DNA of 64,000 nt from Pseudoduganella aquatica (lineage in GTDB: Bacteria; Pseudomonadota; Gammaproteobacteria; Burkholderiales; Burkholderiaceae_D). The notes below the pieces were generated by a model. The model saw nothing but the letters and a program-made list of their open reading frames with translations. It searched no databases and was not told the DNA's origin. Within the stretch, counting starts at the first letter, position 1, and each line of letters starts with the position of its first letter. Made by a program: the position numbers and the translations under genes. This document shows, one piece after another, positions 27,349-37,803 of the stretch. Where the stretch lies: the NCBI RefSeq assembly GCF_009857595.1, contig NZ_WWCU01000028.1:1-64000 (forward strand), given 5' to 3'.

Positions 27349-30300
27349 CTATTTCACCAGCTCCATTAGTTTCCCGAAGTTATTCACCACGTCATAGCGT
27401 ACATTCTCAGGCGCATACCGTTTGTTAATCTCGGTAAAGAATTTCCGGGCACAGTCGATTTTCGTTTGCTCGATAGGCGTGAGGCTCATTGATGACATTG
27501 AACCCTTTGTTTCAGCCACGAAGTAGACGTGTTTGACGGCACCTTCCTTAAACGAAATTGCCCAGTCCGGATTGTAATCGCCTACGGGCGTAGGGATTAG
27601 GAAGCCGCGAGGTAGCTTGGCGTAGACGATCACATCAGTGCAGGTATCCAGTTCCTTAACGAAATCACGTTCGACGTTGGAGTCTGTCAACACATAGTCG
27701 TAAATGTGGCGCTGGAGCTTATTTCCGGCTTTGCTAAAGTCCTGCTTGGTCTGTCCGGAGGTGAAGATGTCCAGGTCAAACTTATCTTCGACAGGATCAT
27801 AGGCCAGGTGCTCGATAATCACTGTGGCCTTCTGCTCATTGATCAGCCGATTCGCTTCCGCAATGAAATTCTCAGGATTGGTCTTGAACTGCCCAAAAAC
27901 TGCCATGTTTATTCCACGCAGGATGTCCGCCACGGTTCGCCGCGTTAACTGCGTACCCTCGGCCAACTTCCCGATCAAATCATACTTCACCGCTGAATGG
28001 ATGGAATTGCCATTCGTTTCAACAATCGAATCCTGAAGAACGAAAGCTGTTCCATCTTTGAGCCCGTCAATCGTCACCTGTGAGGACTGAGAGCCGCGCT
28101 GGATGGTGTACTGCAAAGGCGTCACACGTAAATGCTCATCCAAGGCTTTGACTGCTTTGGTGACAAGCTCATCTGAGTCGAAGTGCACATTGTAGGCAGC
28201 CTTTCGGTTAATCCTAGACCAAAGCGCTTTGAATTCTTGCTTCTCAAAGTTGGCGTTGGGCTCCAGCTTCTTCGCCTTTCGACCATCTTCCGGCTGCACA
28301 ATCTGGGCTTCGGTAAATACACTGTCGATCAGCTCGAAAACCTGCTCTGCATGGGGCTGCAACTCGTCCGGCAATGCTTCCAATGTACCGGCCTTCTTGG
28401 CCTGATGATACTTCTCAGTGATATTGCGCTTCTTATCAACGTAGCCATTCTGAATCAGATAGAACTCAATGTCCGTAGCCCGGTCTTCGGAAACCGTAAT
28501 CGGGCCATCCGTAGTGTTGAACACCTTGCCAGTGAAGTACGCCTTGTCTGCCACACGCGGGCGAGCCGACAGCGATTCGCTAATGTCCTTTTGCAGGGCC
28601 GCAACGAAGTCCTTGTAGCTTTCGCTCGCGACCACGGTCAGAACGTTGATGTCGTGAACGATGGATGGATGATCCATCCGGTCGCCAAGCTGGTTCACCG
28701 AAAGACGAAGACCCCGACCAACTTCCTGCCGACGAGAAATTGTGTTGTCACTGTGCTTTAGGGCACAGATGACAAACACGTTCGGGTTATCCCAGCCTTC
28801 ACGGAGGGCTGAATGCGAGAAGATGAAGCGTACCGGCTCGCTAAGGGATAGCAGGCGCTCCTTGTCCTTCAGTATCAGGTCATAGGCGTCAACATCGTCG
28901 GCCTCGGTGGCCTTCTTTCCCATTTCCGGGTCAACCAGTTTCTTGGTCCTCTTGTCGATCGAGAAATAGCCACTGTGGGTTTTCTCGACGGCAATGCCCT
29001 TTAGGTGCTTGATATAGAGCGTTTCATCCAGGTCAAGCACTTCGTTCAGGTAGAACTGATATTCTTCTTCGAACACGCGCGCGTACTCCCCCTTTTCATC
29101 GGCTGCGCTGTAGTCGCGGTACTTTGCAACCTCGTCGATGAAAAATAGCGTCAGCACTTTGACGCCTTGCTGGAACAAAGCCTGCTCCTTGTCGAAGTGG
29201 GCTTTGATCGCCTCTCTGATCTGTATGCGGCGAAGCGCAGCTTCGTTAACGTCGCCATCAGCTTCGCCTACCAATAGCTCGACGCCGTTGGTGAAGCTCA
29301 GGGTATCGGTGATGGCGTTAATGTCTGACACCACATAACCCCGATATTGATCCAGTTCGTTCGACAACACGAAAAGGTTATCCCCCTTGGACAACTTGCG
29401 TACCACACGCTTGATCTGGCCGCTAGCGAGCTTCAGCTCGAACTCGACGCGCGCCTCGGGTGGCTTCTTGGTGGAAACGTCGACGCTCTGTAGGTAGAGG
29501 TAGGCATTGGTGCCCGCTAAGCCCTTGACTGAGATGCCACGCACCGCAATCTTCTTGACCAGCTTCTGATTATAGGCGTCCAGCGCGTCCAGGCGGTGAA
29601 TCTTGTTGTGCGTGGTCTTGTGCGTGGCGGAGTAACGCAAGACCATCAATGGCTTGAAATTAACCAGCGAATCCAGCGTCTTGCCGCCTTCCATCTTCTG
29701 TGGTTCGTCTAGGATGAGGATGGGACGATTAGCGCTGATCACATCAATCGGCTTGCGTGACTGGAAGTCGTCCAGCTCCTCATAGATGCGGCGAGCATCC
29801 TTCCCCGTCGCATTGAAGGCCTGAACGTTAATAACCATGACGTTGATGCCCGCATCGGACGAAAAACTCTCCAGATGGTGCAGCGCTTTGGAGTTGTAGA
29901 TGAAGAAACGGGCCTTCTTCTGGTACGTCTCCAGAAAATGATCTGACGTAATTTCCAACGACTTGGCGACGCCTTCACGGATGGCGATGCTAGGTACGAC
30001 GATGATAAACTTGCTCCAACCATACTGCTTGTTCAGCTCGAAGATCGACTTGATGTAGCAATAGGTCTTGCCCGTGCCAGTTTCCATCTCGATGTCGAGA
30101 TTAACCTTGCTCACCTTGGTTTTTACCAATTCGGAAGACACCGGCAGGTTCTGCAAACGCTGCACCTGCTGGATGTTGTCCAGCAGTGCAGATTCAGACA
30201 AAATCACATCGGCGTTGCGGAATGCGGCCTCCTGGTCTACGACCGTGCCTACATCCGCCTCCAAATCGAAGGCGGACTGAGGGCTAGCAGGTGCTTCTTT

Positions 30301-30423
30301 CTTCTCGCCTGGATCAAGGCGATAGCGAACCCCGCCATACTGCGGCGTTTGCCCATTGAAGCAAGCCACCACAGCCTGAACGGCAGCGGTCTGGTAGGGT
30401 TGAGTCTTGAATTTCAGTTTCAT
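27349..30423 (-). CDS. Type III restriction endonuclease Res subunit
   Basis: A 1024-residue superfamily 2 helicase-nuclease that, with Mod, cleaves foreign DNA after ATP-driven movement. Motif I is METGTGKT (about residue 113), motif II DEPQ (about 236), the motif III-like YSATHKT and the motif VI-like [11 protein letters not shown] (about 565). The C-terminal nuclease signature PDWAISF...VAETKG (about 955-972) matches a PD-(D/E)xK site. The length is typical of Res. The ATG at 30423 follows AAAGGGGG and lies 13 nt after mod. It is last in the operon helicase-DUF4391-mod-res. Confidence 0.93.
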   Translation of the reverse strand: MKLKFKTQPYQTAAVQAVVACFNGQTPQYGGVRYRLDPGEKKEAPASPQSAFDLEADVGTVVDQEAAFRNADVILSESALLDNIQQVQRLQNLPVSSELVKTKVSKVNLDIEMETGTGKTYCYIKSIFELNKQYGWSKFIIVVPSIAIREGVAKSLEITSDHFLETYQKKARFFIYNSKALHHLESFSSDAGINVMVINVQAFNATGKDARRIYEELDDFQSRKPIDVISANRPILILDEPQKMEGGKTLDSLVNFKPLMVLRYSATHKTTHNKIHRLDALDAYNQKLVKKIAVRGISVKGLAGTNAYLYLQSVDVSTKKPPEARVEFELKLASGQIKRVVRKLSKGDNLFVLSNELDQYRGYVVSDINAITDTLSFTNGVELLVGEADGDVNEAALRRIQIREAIKAHFDKEQALFQQGVKVLTLFFIDEVAKYRDYSAADEKGEYARVFEEEYQFYLNEVLDLDETLYIKHLKGIAVEKTHSGYFSIDKRTKKLVDPEMGKKATEADDVDAYDLILKDKERLLSLSEPVRFIFSHSALREGWDNPNVFVICALKHSDNTISRRQEVGRGLRLSVNQLGDRMDHPSIVHDINVLTVVASESYKDFVAALQKDISESLSARPRVADKAYFTGKVFNTTDGPITVSEDRATDIEFYLIQNGYVDKKRNITEKYHQAKKAGTLEALPDELQPHAEQVFELIDSVFTEAQIVQPEDGRKAKKLEPNANFEKQEFKALWSRINRKAAYNVHFDSDELVTKAVKALDEHLRVTPLQYTIQRGSQSSQVTIDGLKDGTAFVLQDSIVETNGNSIHSAVKYDLIGKLAEGTQLTRRTVADILRGINMAVFGQFKTNPENFIAEANRLINEQKATVIIEHLAYDPVEDKFDLDIFTSGQTKQDFSKAGNKLQRHIYDYVLTDSNVERDFVKELDTCTDVIVYAKLPRGFLIPTPVGDYNPDWAISFKEGAVKHVYFVAETKGSMSSMSLTPIEQTKIDCARKFFTEINKRYAPENVRYDVVNNFGKLMELVK

Positions 30424-30436
30424 CACCCCGCCCCCT

Positions 30437-32305
30437 TTAGATGCACTTCACTTCGGTGGAAGGTGATAACAACTTGAAAATCTGTTCGACGTTGATCTTG
30501 ACAGCACTGTCCTTGAAGCCCGCATCGCGAAACACCACACGTAGGGGTTGATGCTTCGCGAGTTCCTTGACGAAGCTTTCATCGATGCCGCTATGTGCAT
30601 CGAAGCATGCGACCAATGCATTGCCATCTACGAAAAAGACTTCCTTACCTTGGATGGTCTGCTGGGAAATAGGCAAGGCCAAATCCACTCCCCAATCCAG
30701 CATCACTTGGAAAAGTAAATCATCCGCAGTTCGATCATTTTTAATGTTGTCCACGAATAGATCTAAATTCGCCTTATCGAATCCATCAGGCACATAATAA
30801 ATGTCGGCCATGTTCGATGTATCGATCTTCAGAACCCGGAAGCCAACGTCTTTTTTTATCAAGCCACCACTAGCTTCTTTTAGTAGCGCCTTTCCAGAGC
30901 GCCGAATTCTCTCTTTGCTAATTTCTGCGATATTTCTGTACCCAGCTTTCATGGCATCGGATTTCTCATCACATGGCTCAGGCAACTGCACAAGAATAAA
31001 TCTAACAGATTTCCCGGTTTCGATAGAATAGGAGATTGCGGCGTCGGCTGTAGTTGCTGACCCAGCAAAAAAGTCCATAACAATATCCCCATTACCAGGC
31101 TGAACAAGATCCATCATGTACTTTATTAACTTCACTGGCTTAGGAGTTGGAAAAACGTCCTCCGGAATTAATTTAATGAGTTCATATTTAGCTTGTCTGT
31201 TATGCCCAGTTTTTTCCAGATCAATCCAAAGCGTGGACGGAGGAAGTCCCTCCATGTCCGCCAAATACGTTCTTCTGCGGATGGATCTTTCATCACTAGT
31301 AAATCGGATTTCACCAGATGCAATTCTTTCTTGCATAGCCTCTTTCGACCATCTCCACCCATTTTTCGGTGGCGAGATCACGTTGCCGCTGGGAGAGATC
31401 AAGTCATAAATCAAATTTTCTCTATAATTTGGCGAATTGAGAGGATTACCGTCAAAATACGCACCTCGTGGATCATTGTCGGGGTTCTTAAAGTGGCCTC
31501 TTTTTGAATCGTCGGATAACTTATGAGGCTGCCAGTTTGGGTTTTTTGCGTAAATAAGCGTGTGATTATGGTCAATTGAAAATCTCTTGGCGTCGTTGTT
31601 ACTATTATCCTTTGATCGCCAAACCGCATTTGCAATAAAGCATGACTCGCCGAAAACCTCATCACAGATTTTTTTTAGATTCGCTTGCTCCCCGTCATCA
31701 ATGCTAATGAAGATGACACCGTCATCCGAGAGTAAATTTTTCGCTAGCCTTAATCTCGGATAAAGCATCGACATCCAATCAGAGTGAAATCGACCGCTCG
31801 CTTCAGTGTTAACAGTTAACCTATTGCCAGCCTCATCCTTCTGGTTTGATCGAACTAGAAAATCATCGGCGCTTTCTGAAAAATCGTCCTCATACACGAA
31901 GTCTTTTCCGGTGTTGTAAGGAGGATCAATATAGATCATCCTGACCTTTCCGAGATAGGTTTCCTGTAATAATTTTAATGCCTCTAAGTTATCGCCCTCG
32001 ATAAATATGTTATTTGTAGCATCAAAATCTACGCTTTCACTACGGCATGGGCGTAACGTTTTGGCAATGGGAGCGTTGGCAGTAAGTAAAGCCTCTCTTT
32101 TTCCTGGCCAACTCAGCTGGTAGCGTTCCTGCGGCCCCTCGGTAATCGACTCTGAAAGCTCTTGGCGCAACTGGTCGAAGTCCACAGCAAGCCTAACGTT
32201 CCCGTTTGCTCCCTTGGTTTCGGTCACACAACCCGGAAACAGATCTCGAATGCGAGCGACGTTGTCTTGCGTTAGGTTGGGAGAATGCATTTTCAGTTTT
32301 TCCAT
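30437..32305 (-). CDS. Type III DNA methyltransferase Mod subunit (adenine-N6)
   Basis: A 622-residue beta-class N6-adenine methyltransferase: catalytic [10 protein letters not shown] (about residue 128) precedes the AdoMet motif DFFAGSATT (about 412), with the target-recognition region between. It provides specificity and self-protection for Res. The ATG at 32305 ([13 protein letters not shown]) is the family-like start; a GTG at 32323 is an alternative. The first about 80 and last about 130 codons look GC-rich, while the central stretch (about 30790-32060) is markedly AT-richer, suggesting exchange of the recognition domain. It follows DUF4391 after 24 nt. Confidence 0.93.
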   Translation of the reverse strand: MEKLKMHSPNLTQDNVARIRDLFPGCVTETKGANGNVRLAVDFDQLRQELSESITEGPQERYQLSWPGKREALLTANAPIAKTLRPCRSESVDFDATNNIFIEGDNLEALKLLQETYLGKVRMIYIDPPYNTGKDFVYEDDFSESADDFLVRSNQKDEAGNRLTVNTEASGRFHSDWMSMLYPRLRLAKNLLSDDGVIFISIDDGEQANLKKICDEVFGESCFIANAVWRSKDNSNNDAKRFSIDHNHTLIYAKNPNWQPHKLSDDSKRGHFKNPDNDPRGAYFDGNPLNSPNYRENLIYDLISPSGNVISPPKNGWRWSKEAMQERIASGEIRFTSDERSIRRRTYLADMEGLPPSTLWIDLEKTGHNRQAKYELIKLIPEDVFPTPKPVKLIKYMMDLVQPGNGDIVMDFFAGSATTADAAISYSIETGKSVRFILVQLPEPCDEKSDAMKAGYRNIAEISKERIRRSGKALLKEASGGLIKKDVGFRVLKIDTSNMADIYYVPDGFDKANLDLFVDNIKNDRTADDLLFQVMLDWGVDLALPISQQTIQGKEVFFVDGNALVACFDAHSGIDESFVKELAKHQPLRVVFRDAGFKDSAVKINVEQIFKLLSPSTEVKCI

Positions 32306-32329
32306 ATTCAAATTTTGGGCCACATACGT

Positions 32330-33019
32330 TCAGTGGCTCAGCTCCTCAAGTTCGTTGTTCAGTTGGCGCAAAGTAGCGTTAATTTCCACTTTGCGGTTGA
32401 ATTGCTTTTCCTTCGCCAGCTTGGCACGGATTTTCTCGATTTCACGCTGCTTGGCCCGCACGCCCTCCAAGCGCTCAACCAAGGCAGTAAAGCCCTCATG
32501 GGCACGGGGAGCCAGTGGAATCAGCCGCTGTAGCAAGGCTTCGTAGAGCCCGCCAAGATCCAGGACTACAGGCATGTCGCCGCGTTCAATGTCGGCAGGT
32601 ATCCACGCAGTCGAAAAATAGTCGCTGACGACCCACTTACTAGCGTCTGCTTCGCTGGGGCGCTTGTGGGCGGCGATGACCTTGATTTTGCCCTCGTGCT
32701 CTAGCTCGAACACGATGGGAAATTGCACGGCTCCATCGATGCACTTCAGTACGTCGATGGACAGCTCTGCCGTCTTCAGAGTGACTCTGAAAACCTGTAC
32801 TTCTGGGACGCCCGGCTTGGCCGGCAGATTTATAGTTTCTGGAGCAAGTTTGTAAAGCCACACGATCTGCTCGACCTGTTCTACGAACAGGTCTTTTAGG
32901 CGCGTGTTGGCCCCTGCGTGTGCGTAGATTTTGGTCTTGGGCAGGATGCGCCCATAGGTGGCCTGCTTAGGGTACTTGAGCAGAGTTGAATGCTTGGCCG
33001 AGGTCGCAACTCCGCTCAT
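32330..33019 (-). CDS. DUF4391 protein of the extended type III restriction operon
   Basis: A 229-residue protein recognisable as DUF4391 by GRILPKTKIYAHAG...LKDLFVEQVEQIVWLYKLAPETINLPAKPGVPEVQVF (about residues 23-78). The C-terminal 45 residues form a probable coiled coil (RAKQREIEKIRAKLAKEK). Its ATG overlaps the helicase stop by 4 nt, so both are co-translated. The domain is known from clusters with helicases and Mod proteins; its activity is unknown. A bridging or regulatory role in the complex is inference. Confidence 0.85.
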   Translation of the reverse strand: MSGVATSAKHSTLLKYPKQATYGRILPKTKIYAHAGANTRLKDLFVEQVEQIVWLYKLAPETINLPAKPGVPEVQVFRVTLKTAELSIDVLKCIDGAVQFPIVFELEHEGKIKVIAAHKRPSEADASKWVVSDYFSTAWIPADIERGDMPVVLDLGGLYEALLQRLIPLAPRAHEGFTALVERLEGVRAKQREIEKIRAKLAKEKQFNRKVEINATLRQLNNELEELSH

Positions 33020-36000
33020 CCGCCCCCCTGAATTACGAGGAAAGTGATAAGTTCGAAGTCATCCAGGCCGCTAATGGTGTTGGTTAGCGCAGTGGTCTTG
33101 CCTCGGCTAAACAGGCTATCTAGGTCCTTTTCTTCCTTAACCTCGATCATGGAGCGAATAGTCTTGCTCAGCAATTCGGAGTAGAGCTGCATGTTCCTTC
33201 CGTCGCTTGTCTCCTTATTGAAGGATTGACATGCGATGGAGATCGGCTCTGGCTGTCCCTTGCAGCCACTACGCACGAGGTCCAGCAGACGCTTGACCTC
33301 GCTGTGATCACTTATGACCTCGCCCTTTTGTCCAATGTAGACAAGGTAATAAGGGTGCAGCCGGTTGTGTTGGTTGACGTTGACCTCAGGGTTGCGGTTG
33401 CGTAGGGTGAAGATCACCCCTGGCTCCAAGCCTAAGCTGGCGTTGGCGGACACGACGGCATGCATACCGTTAGGCGCATGGTTGGGTTCGCCGTATGTCT
33501 TCACGTAGTTGAGTAAGTCCATGCGGAAGTCATTAAGCCCGAGGTCGGTGATCGACACACCTGTTTTCAGGTCCTCCAGTTCGATCACTTCTTCCTGCAA
33601 GCGGCGCAGCTGCTCTTTGCGGTAGCTAACATCATTGGCTTGTGCAGATAGTACGTTGTCGTCGCCGGTGGCCGTGACGTCTGCAATCATCATCCGGCTC
33701 TCAACTCGCTCTTTTAGGTTGATGTACTCGTCGAGTGAGATGTCGGGCCAATAGTTCACCAACTGGATGCTGGCGTTGGGCGAGCCGATCCGATCAACGC
33801 GTCCGAATCGCTGAATGATGCGGACCGGGTTCCAGTGAATGTCGTAGTTGATGAGGTAGTCGCAGTCCTGGAGGTTTTGGCCTTCGGAAATGCAGTCTGT
33901 GCCGATCAGCAGATCGATCTCAGCGGGCTCTTGGGGCAGCACCTGCGCCTTCGACTTGGAGCGCGGCGAGAACAACGTCAGCAGCTCTTGGAAGTCGTAG
34001 TTCTTCTTGAGCGTGGACTTGGGCGACCCAGTGCCGGTGACCTTAGCGCTATGGAGTTGCTGCTGTGCCAGCAACTCCGGCGCAAGATTGGCATAGAGGT
34101 AATCGGCGGTGTCAGCGAAGGCCGTGAAGATGATGATCTTCTTGTTGCCCGGATTGATCGGGTTGACGATCTTTGCAAGCACGTGGGCCTTAAGGTGCTG
34201 AAGCTTGGCGTCGTCCTCTGGTGTGACCTTGTTCATCGAAGCCAGCAAGCCATCGATGATCTCCAGATCGACACTGAGATCGTGCTCCCAAGAGGGTAGG
34301 TCCATATCGGCTAGGCTGATTTTGACCTTGCCGCCGATCTCACCACCGTTCAGCATCGACAAATCATCATCTTCGGCGTCGAGGTTTTCCAGTACTTCGG
34401 AAAGATCGGCAACGTCTAGCCCACCGCCGCCTTCGTTGAAGCGGCGGATGGTCGCCAGCGTGTTGACATGATTCCCACGCAGCGCATGCAAGGTCAGCCT
34501 GAAGGACTCTATCGAGCTCTCCAGGCGCTTGAGCAGGTTCGTGGTCATCAGCGCTTGGAGGCCCTTCTCGCGTCCATATAGGCTGAGATTCTCTTTCTGG
34601 TCGCCCGATTGTGCGTTGTGGAGCTCGATGTACTTCTTTAATCGGCTTTGAAGGATGTAGGCTACTGGCGTGTAGACGCATAACTTCAGCAAGGAGAGCT
34701 GCTCGAAGATCTCGTTGAAGCCTAGTACGTCCGAGCGCTGCGTCAGCGGGGAATGGAAAGAGAGTGGCTTGCGGCGCTCTGGAAAACGCCCAATGTCCTT
34801 CGTATCGTAAAACGTCTGAATGTGCTTCCGGGAGCGCGCAATGGTCACGCTGTCCAGCAACTCGAAGAAATCGAAGTCGAGCGAATCCAAAATCGCACGA
34901 GCGGTGCGCTCCTCTGGCGCTAACTTCGACCACAAGGTGAAAGCGGCCTGTGCACCACGGAAGATCTCTTCCACACTCTTGCTGGTCTTAAGCTTCTTGC
35001 TGAGACTTTCGGAGTCACCCTCGTAGGCCAAGGCCAGCTGATTGCGAAGATCGGCAAAGCGGTTGTTGACCGGAGTGGCGGAGAGCATCAGCACTTTGGT
35101 CTTCACGCCCTCCTTGATGACCTTATTCATCAGCTTCTGATAGCGCGTCTCCTTGTCCTTGTAGGCATCGTTGTTGCGGAAGTTGTGCGATTCGTCGATG
35201 ACTACTAGATCGTAGTTACCCCAATTGATACGGTTTAACGGTGTGCCAAATGACTCACCGCTGGTACGGCTGAGATCCGTGTGGCACAGAACGTCGTAAT
35301 TGAATCGATCCTTGGCGAAGATATTGGTCTTAAGGTTGCGGTTGTAGTTGAGCCAGTTGTCCGCTAGCTTCTTGGGACAGAGGACCAAGACGGAACGGTT
35401 CCGCAGCTCATAGTACTTAATCACTGCCAGCGCGGTAAAGGTCTTGCCCAAGCCGACACTATCGGCGAGGATGCAGCCGCTGTAAGTCTCTAGCTTGTTG
35501 ATAATGCCGGTGGCCGCGTCCTTCTGGTAGTTGAAGAGCTTTTGCCAAATCAACGTATCTTGGTAGCCAGTGCGATCATTAGGCAAAACGTCTTCATCAA
35601 TATCATCAAGGAACTCACTGAAGATGTTGTAGAGCATCAGGAAGTAGATGCTCTCCGGGGAATTCTCTTGGTAGACCGAGGCAATGTGGTCGCAAATTTC
35701 CTGCGTGACGTCCTCCAGCTTTTCAGGATCGCTCCAAATCTGCTCGAACAAACTAAGGTACGTGGCCGCAAAGGCCGGCTCGTCCATCTTGTTGACGAGG
35801 TTCGACACTGCGTTACCCGGCTGGTAACCCAAATCAACCGCCGTGAAACCGTGCAGCGGCATGTAAGCGGTGCCACCGCTCTCGCCCGTGATGTCACCGG
35901 GAGTCTGAACACAGGCGAATTGCTGCATAGGAGCTCTAGTCCGGTTGCTCTTGAAACGAGCCTTCCGTCGCATCCAGTCAGCACACTCTTTAGCGATCGC

Positions 36001-36306
36001 ACGCTGGGTCAGCTGATTTCGCAGCTGGATTTCGAACTCACTGCCGTAAAGACTGCGTTCACGGTCCATCTTTGGTATGTGAAATTCTCGACGCTCCTTG
36101 CGAATTTTGTCGGTTACTTCATTGGCAATAAAAGTCGGCGATGTAAAGATGAAGGTCATCTCTTCGATCTTCTCCAATTCCGCCTTCAGGGCTTCAAATG
36201 CGTACATGGAAAAGCAGGATGCGGCGATCTTCACGCGCGCCCCCGGCTTGAGGTTTTGCTTCAGGTCATCACCGAGGAGGCGACTGATGTTGTCAATGAG
36301 TTCCAT
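33016..36306 (-). CDS. SNF2/SF2-type helicase with N-terminal PLD-like domain
   Basis: A 1096-residue ATPase. The N-terminal 150 residues (VKIAASCFSMYAFEALKAELEKIEEMTFIFTSPTF) resemble the PLD-like module found in such helicases, although no HKD motif is seen. The SF2 core shows LADSVGLGKTFTA (motif I, about 278), DESHNF (II, about 370), LSATPVNN (III, about 407) and QRFGRVDRIGS (VI, about 835). It is first of the large genes in the operon; the small RHH gene overlaps its start by 14 nt. It probably remodels or translocates on DNA for the defence system. A related gene order (helicase, DUF4391, Mod, Res) is known to me from other genomes. Confidence 0.9.
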   Translation of the reverse strand: MELIDNISRLLGDDLKQNLKPGARVKIAASCFSMYAFEALKAELEKIEEMTFIFTSPTFIANEVTDKIRKERREFHIPKMDRERSLYGSEFEIQLRNQLTQRAIAKECADWMRRKARFKSNRTRAPMQQFACVQTPGDITGESGGTAYMPLHGFTAVDLGYQPGNAVSNLVNKMDEPAFAATYLSLFEQIWSDPEKLEDVTQEICDHIASVYQENSPESIYFLMLYNIFSEFLDDIDEDVLPNDRTGYQDTLIWQKLFNYQKDAATGIINKLETYSGCILADSVGLGKTFTALAVIKYYELRNRSVLVLCPKKLADNWLNYNRNLKTNIFAKDRFNYDVLCHTDLSRTSGESFGTPLNRINWGNYDLVVIDESHNFRNNDAYKDKETRYQKLMNKVIKEGVKTKVLMLSATPVNNRFADLRNQLALAYEGDSESLSKKLKTSKSVEEIFRGAQAAFTLWSKLAPEERTARAILDSLDFDFFELLDSVTIARSRKHIQTFYDTKDIGRFPERRKPLSFHSPLTQRSDVLGFNEIFEQLSLLKLCVYTPVAYILQSRLKKYIELHNAQSGDQKENLSLYGREKGLQALMTTNLLKRLESSIESFRLTLHALRGNHVNTLATIRRFNEGGGGLDVADLSEVLENLDAEDDDLSMLNGGEIGGKVKISLADMDLPSWEHDLSVDLEIIDGLLASMNKVTPEDDAKLQHLKAHVLAKIVNPINPGNKKIIIFTAFADTADYLYANLAPELLAQQQLHSAKVTGTGSPKSTLKKNYDFQELLTLFSPRSKSKAQVLPQEPAEIDLLIGTDCISEGQNLQDCDYLINYDIHWNPVRIIQRFGRVDRIGSPNASIQLVNYWPDISLDEYINLKERVESRMMIADVTATGDDNVLSAQANDVSYRKEQLRRLQEEVIELEDLKTGVSITDLGLNDFRMDLLNYVKTYGEPNHAPNGMHAVVSANASLGLEPGVIFTLRNRNPEVNVNQHNRLHPYYLVYIGQKGEVISDHSEVKRLLDLVRSGCKGQPEPISIACQSFNKETSDGRNMQLYSELLSKTIRSMIEVKEEKDLDSLFSRGKTTALTNTISGLDDFELITFLVIQGGG

Positions 36307-36493
36307 TGGCTACCTTTTGTTTCTTCTGTTCCTCAGCTCCCGCTACCAGGCCATGCTCGTGTGCGTACTTCAGAATCAGGACCTCAACCATCGATGCAAT
36401 CGAGCGGTGTTCCTTTTCTGCTGCGATTCGCAAAAGTTGTTTGACCTCCGCCGAAGTTCGAATCGAGAGAGTTTCGTCTTTAAGACGTTTCAT
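36293..36493 (-). CDS. Ribbon-helix-helix-like regulator heading the defence operon
   Basis: A 66-residue protein. MKRLKDETLSIRTSAEVKQLLRIAAEKEHRSIASMVEVLILKYAHEHGL has the strand-helix-helix spacing of Arc/MetJ-type repressors: beta-strand DETLSIRT and two helices. The ATG at 36493 is chosen because AGGA lies at correct spacing and the RHH fold begins there. Its end overlaps the helicase start by 14 nt, so it should be the first cistron and probably autoregulates the operon. CAAATGT repeats one helical turn apart lie just upstream (36510-36527). Confidence 0.75.
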   Translation of the reverse strand: MKRLKDETLSIRTSAEVKQLLRIAAEKEHRSIASMVEVLILKYAHEHGLVAGAEEQKKQKVANGTH

Positions 36494-36509
36494 AAAAGCA
36501 TCCTGATAC

Positions 36510-36527
36510 CAAATGTGCTGCAAATGT
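36510..36527. promoter_or_regulatory. Candidate RHH operator (CAAATGT direct repeat, 11-bp period)
   Basis: CAAATGT occurs at 36510-36516 and 36521-36527, 17-34 nt upstream of the RHH start codon. RHH dimers commonly bind repeats one DNA turn apart. The region 36494-36971 otherwise holds no convincing gene; open frames on both strands there lack ribosome sites and recognisable features. Confidence 0.4.
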
Positions 36528-36971
36528 ACTGCGTTTTTGTCTTTTTGACCAGCATTAGTTGTGTTGCAGCGTCCCTGTAGTCAACAGGCAGGAGAGGCGC
36601 AACTCTGAAAGCGTAAATAAACCTAGGAATGCCGCGCTGGGTCACCAAACTGGCTACGCGCGGACTGCCGCTTCGACCTTGGCACTTTGCAAACGTCAAG
36701 GAGGAACTATCTCGTTCATGGGCGAGTTTCGGACATTTCAGTTTTATATAGCTGCGGAGTTCGCAGATTTGCTCAGCCTTGCGAATCTGCTGCAGTTTCC
36801 TGCATATATCATTTTGATGGTTGTCTCCGACCAAACCCCGGCCTCAACAGGTCTTGGCATTCTTATTTATGACTACACAGCAAAGGCACACCTTCAATGA
36901 CGAACATGACGGCCAACCCAACTTGGCAATGGTCCGGCAAGTGGTATCGCGGCACAACCAACTCCCAGCGC

Positions 36972-37529
36972 ATGAAGCGCCTGAAATTCGGCATTGCGTC
37001 CGTAGGCATTCTGCTCGCTTCGATGTCAAACCCAGTACTTGCGGCGCAGGACTGCGGCGCCTATATCCCCGCCATCAACAGGCAGTTGGCTAGCTATTTG
37101 GCTACTGTCGGCCCCCGTGGGATGAAAAACGTAAGCCTGGATGAATTCGGGAACGCGGTAGATCCAATGTGGGGCCGACCGATCGTGAAGCTCGACACCT
37201 ACGTCTTGCCAGATGCGATCAGCAAGAAGCTCTCCTACCGCTTCACCGACGCCGCCACCAAAGGCGTGCGCACCGCCAACGGACGCACGGTGTGCTCCTT
37301 CAACTACGAAGCCAATGACGGTTTCAAGACGGAAAAAGGCTACGCCAACTTCGATGTTGAGCCATCGTCGAAGACAACCGAGATAATTATGTTCGTCAGC
37401 CCCGGAGAGGCAAAAAGTGGCATCAAGTTCACGCCGGAGGGCTTCGCCCAGATGATCATCAATTCGGCCATACGCAAATCTCTGGCGAGCGACCCTCAAT
37501 ACAAAGGGAAGTTCAATGTGGTCTTCTAA
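36972..37529 (+). CDS. Secreted hypothetical protein (185 aa)
   Basis: The ATG at 36972 starts a signal peptide (MKRLKFGIASVGILLASMSNPVLAA, cleavage about residue 25). The frame is open to 36897, but the extension lacks signal character. The mature protein has two Cys (DCGAY and TVCSFNY) and a beta-rich composition; EGFAQMIINSAIRKSLASDPQYKGKFNVVF forms its end. Not recognised. It is transcribed away from the defence operon, ends at a clear terminator (37573) and has chromosome-like codon use. Confidence 0.6.
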   Translation: MKRLKFGIASVGILLASMSNPVLAAQDCGAYIPAINRQLASYLATVGPRGMKNVSLDEFGNAVDPMWGRPIVKLDTYVLPDAISKKLSYRFTDAATKGVRTANGRTVCSFNYEANDGFKTEKGYANFDVEPSSKTTEIIMFVSPGEAKSGIKFTPEGFAQMIINSAIRKSLASDPQYKGKFNVVF

Positions 37530-37572
37530 CCCTAAAGGATAGGGCCAAGGCCCCATCAAGAAAGCCCACTAA

Positions 37573-37605
37573 AGCCCGAATGGATTCCGCCATTCGGGCT
37601 TTTTC
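37573..37605 (+). terminator. Rho-independent terminator
   Basis: AGCCCGAATGG pairs with CCATTCGGGCT around ATTCCG, followed by TTTTT. It ends the 36972 transcript. Confidence 0.9.
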
Positions 37606-37622
37606 TATTACCGAGGCACCGA

Positions 37623-37778
37623 ATGAAGAAAACGAATCTGCCCCTCACCATCATCCCCCAACAAATCGCCATTCACAAAGCAGTACGCGCAATCGGTTCC
37701 AGCGCCCGGGGTAAGCCAACCAAACCCAAGCGCATCACCACACTCGACCTCAATATCTCACTGAAATACCGCCGCTAG
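37623..37778 (+). CDS. Small basic protein (51 aa), hypothetical
   Basis: An open frame of 51 codons with ATG at 37623 and GGCACCGA upstream (weak ribosome site). The protein is strongly basic (11 Lys/Arg), with a C-terminal KPTKPKRITTLDLNISLKYRR, and has no Cys or membrane segment. It is 25 nt ahead of the next gene, which has AAAGGAA before its ATG, and in the same direction as the radical-SAM gene. Could be a nucleic-acid binding peptide. Coding status is uncertain. Confidence 0.4.
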   Translation: MKKTNLPLTIIPQQIAIHKAVRAIGSSARGKPTKPKRITTLDLNISLKYRR

Positions 37779-37803
37779 TACTCCCCTACAGAAAGGAATT
37801 TCC

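Noticed and set aside
33016-36306. Calling the helicase operon BREX or DISARM
   Set aside because: No PglX/PglZ/BrxC-like or DrmA/DrmB-like proteins are present; the Mod and Res proteins are clearly type III.
36559-36900. A 113-codon plus-strand frame (TTG start) and an overlapping minus-strand frame up to 36834
   Set aside because: Non-ATG starts, no ribosome sites and no recognisable features; the region more likely holds promoters for the flanking genes.
37623-37778. Treating the 51-aa basic protein as a RiPP precursor for the radical-SAM enzyme
   Set aside because: It has no Cys, Gly-rich core or leader motif, and the radical-SAM protein lacks a visible SPASM domain or RRE; nothing beyond proximity supports it.
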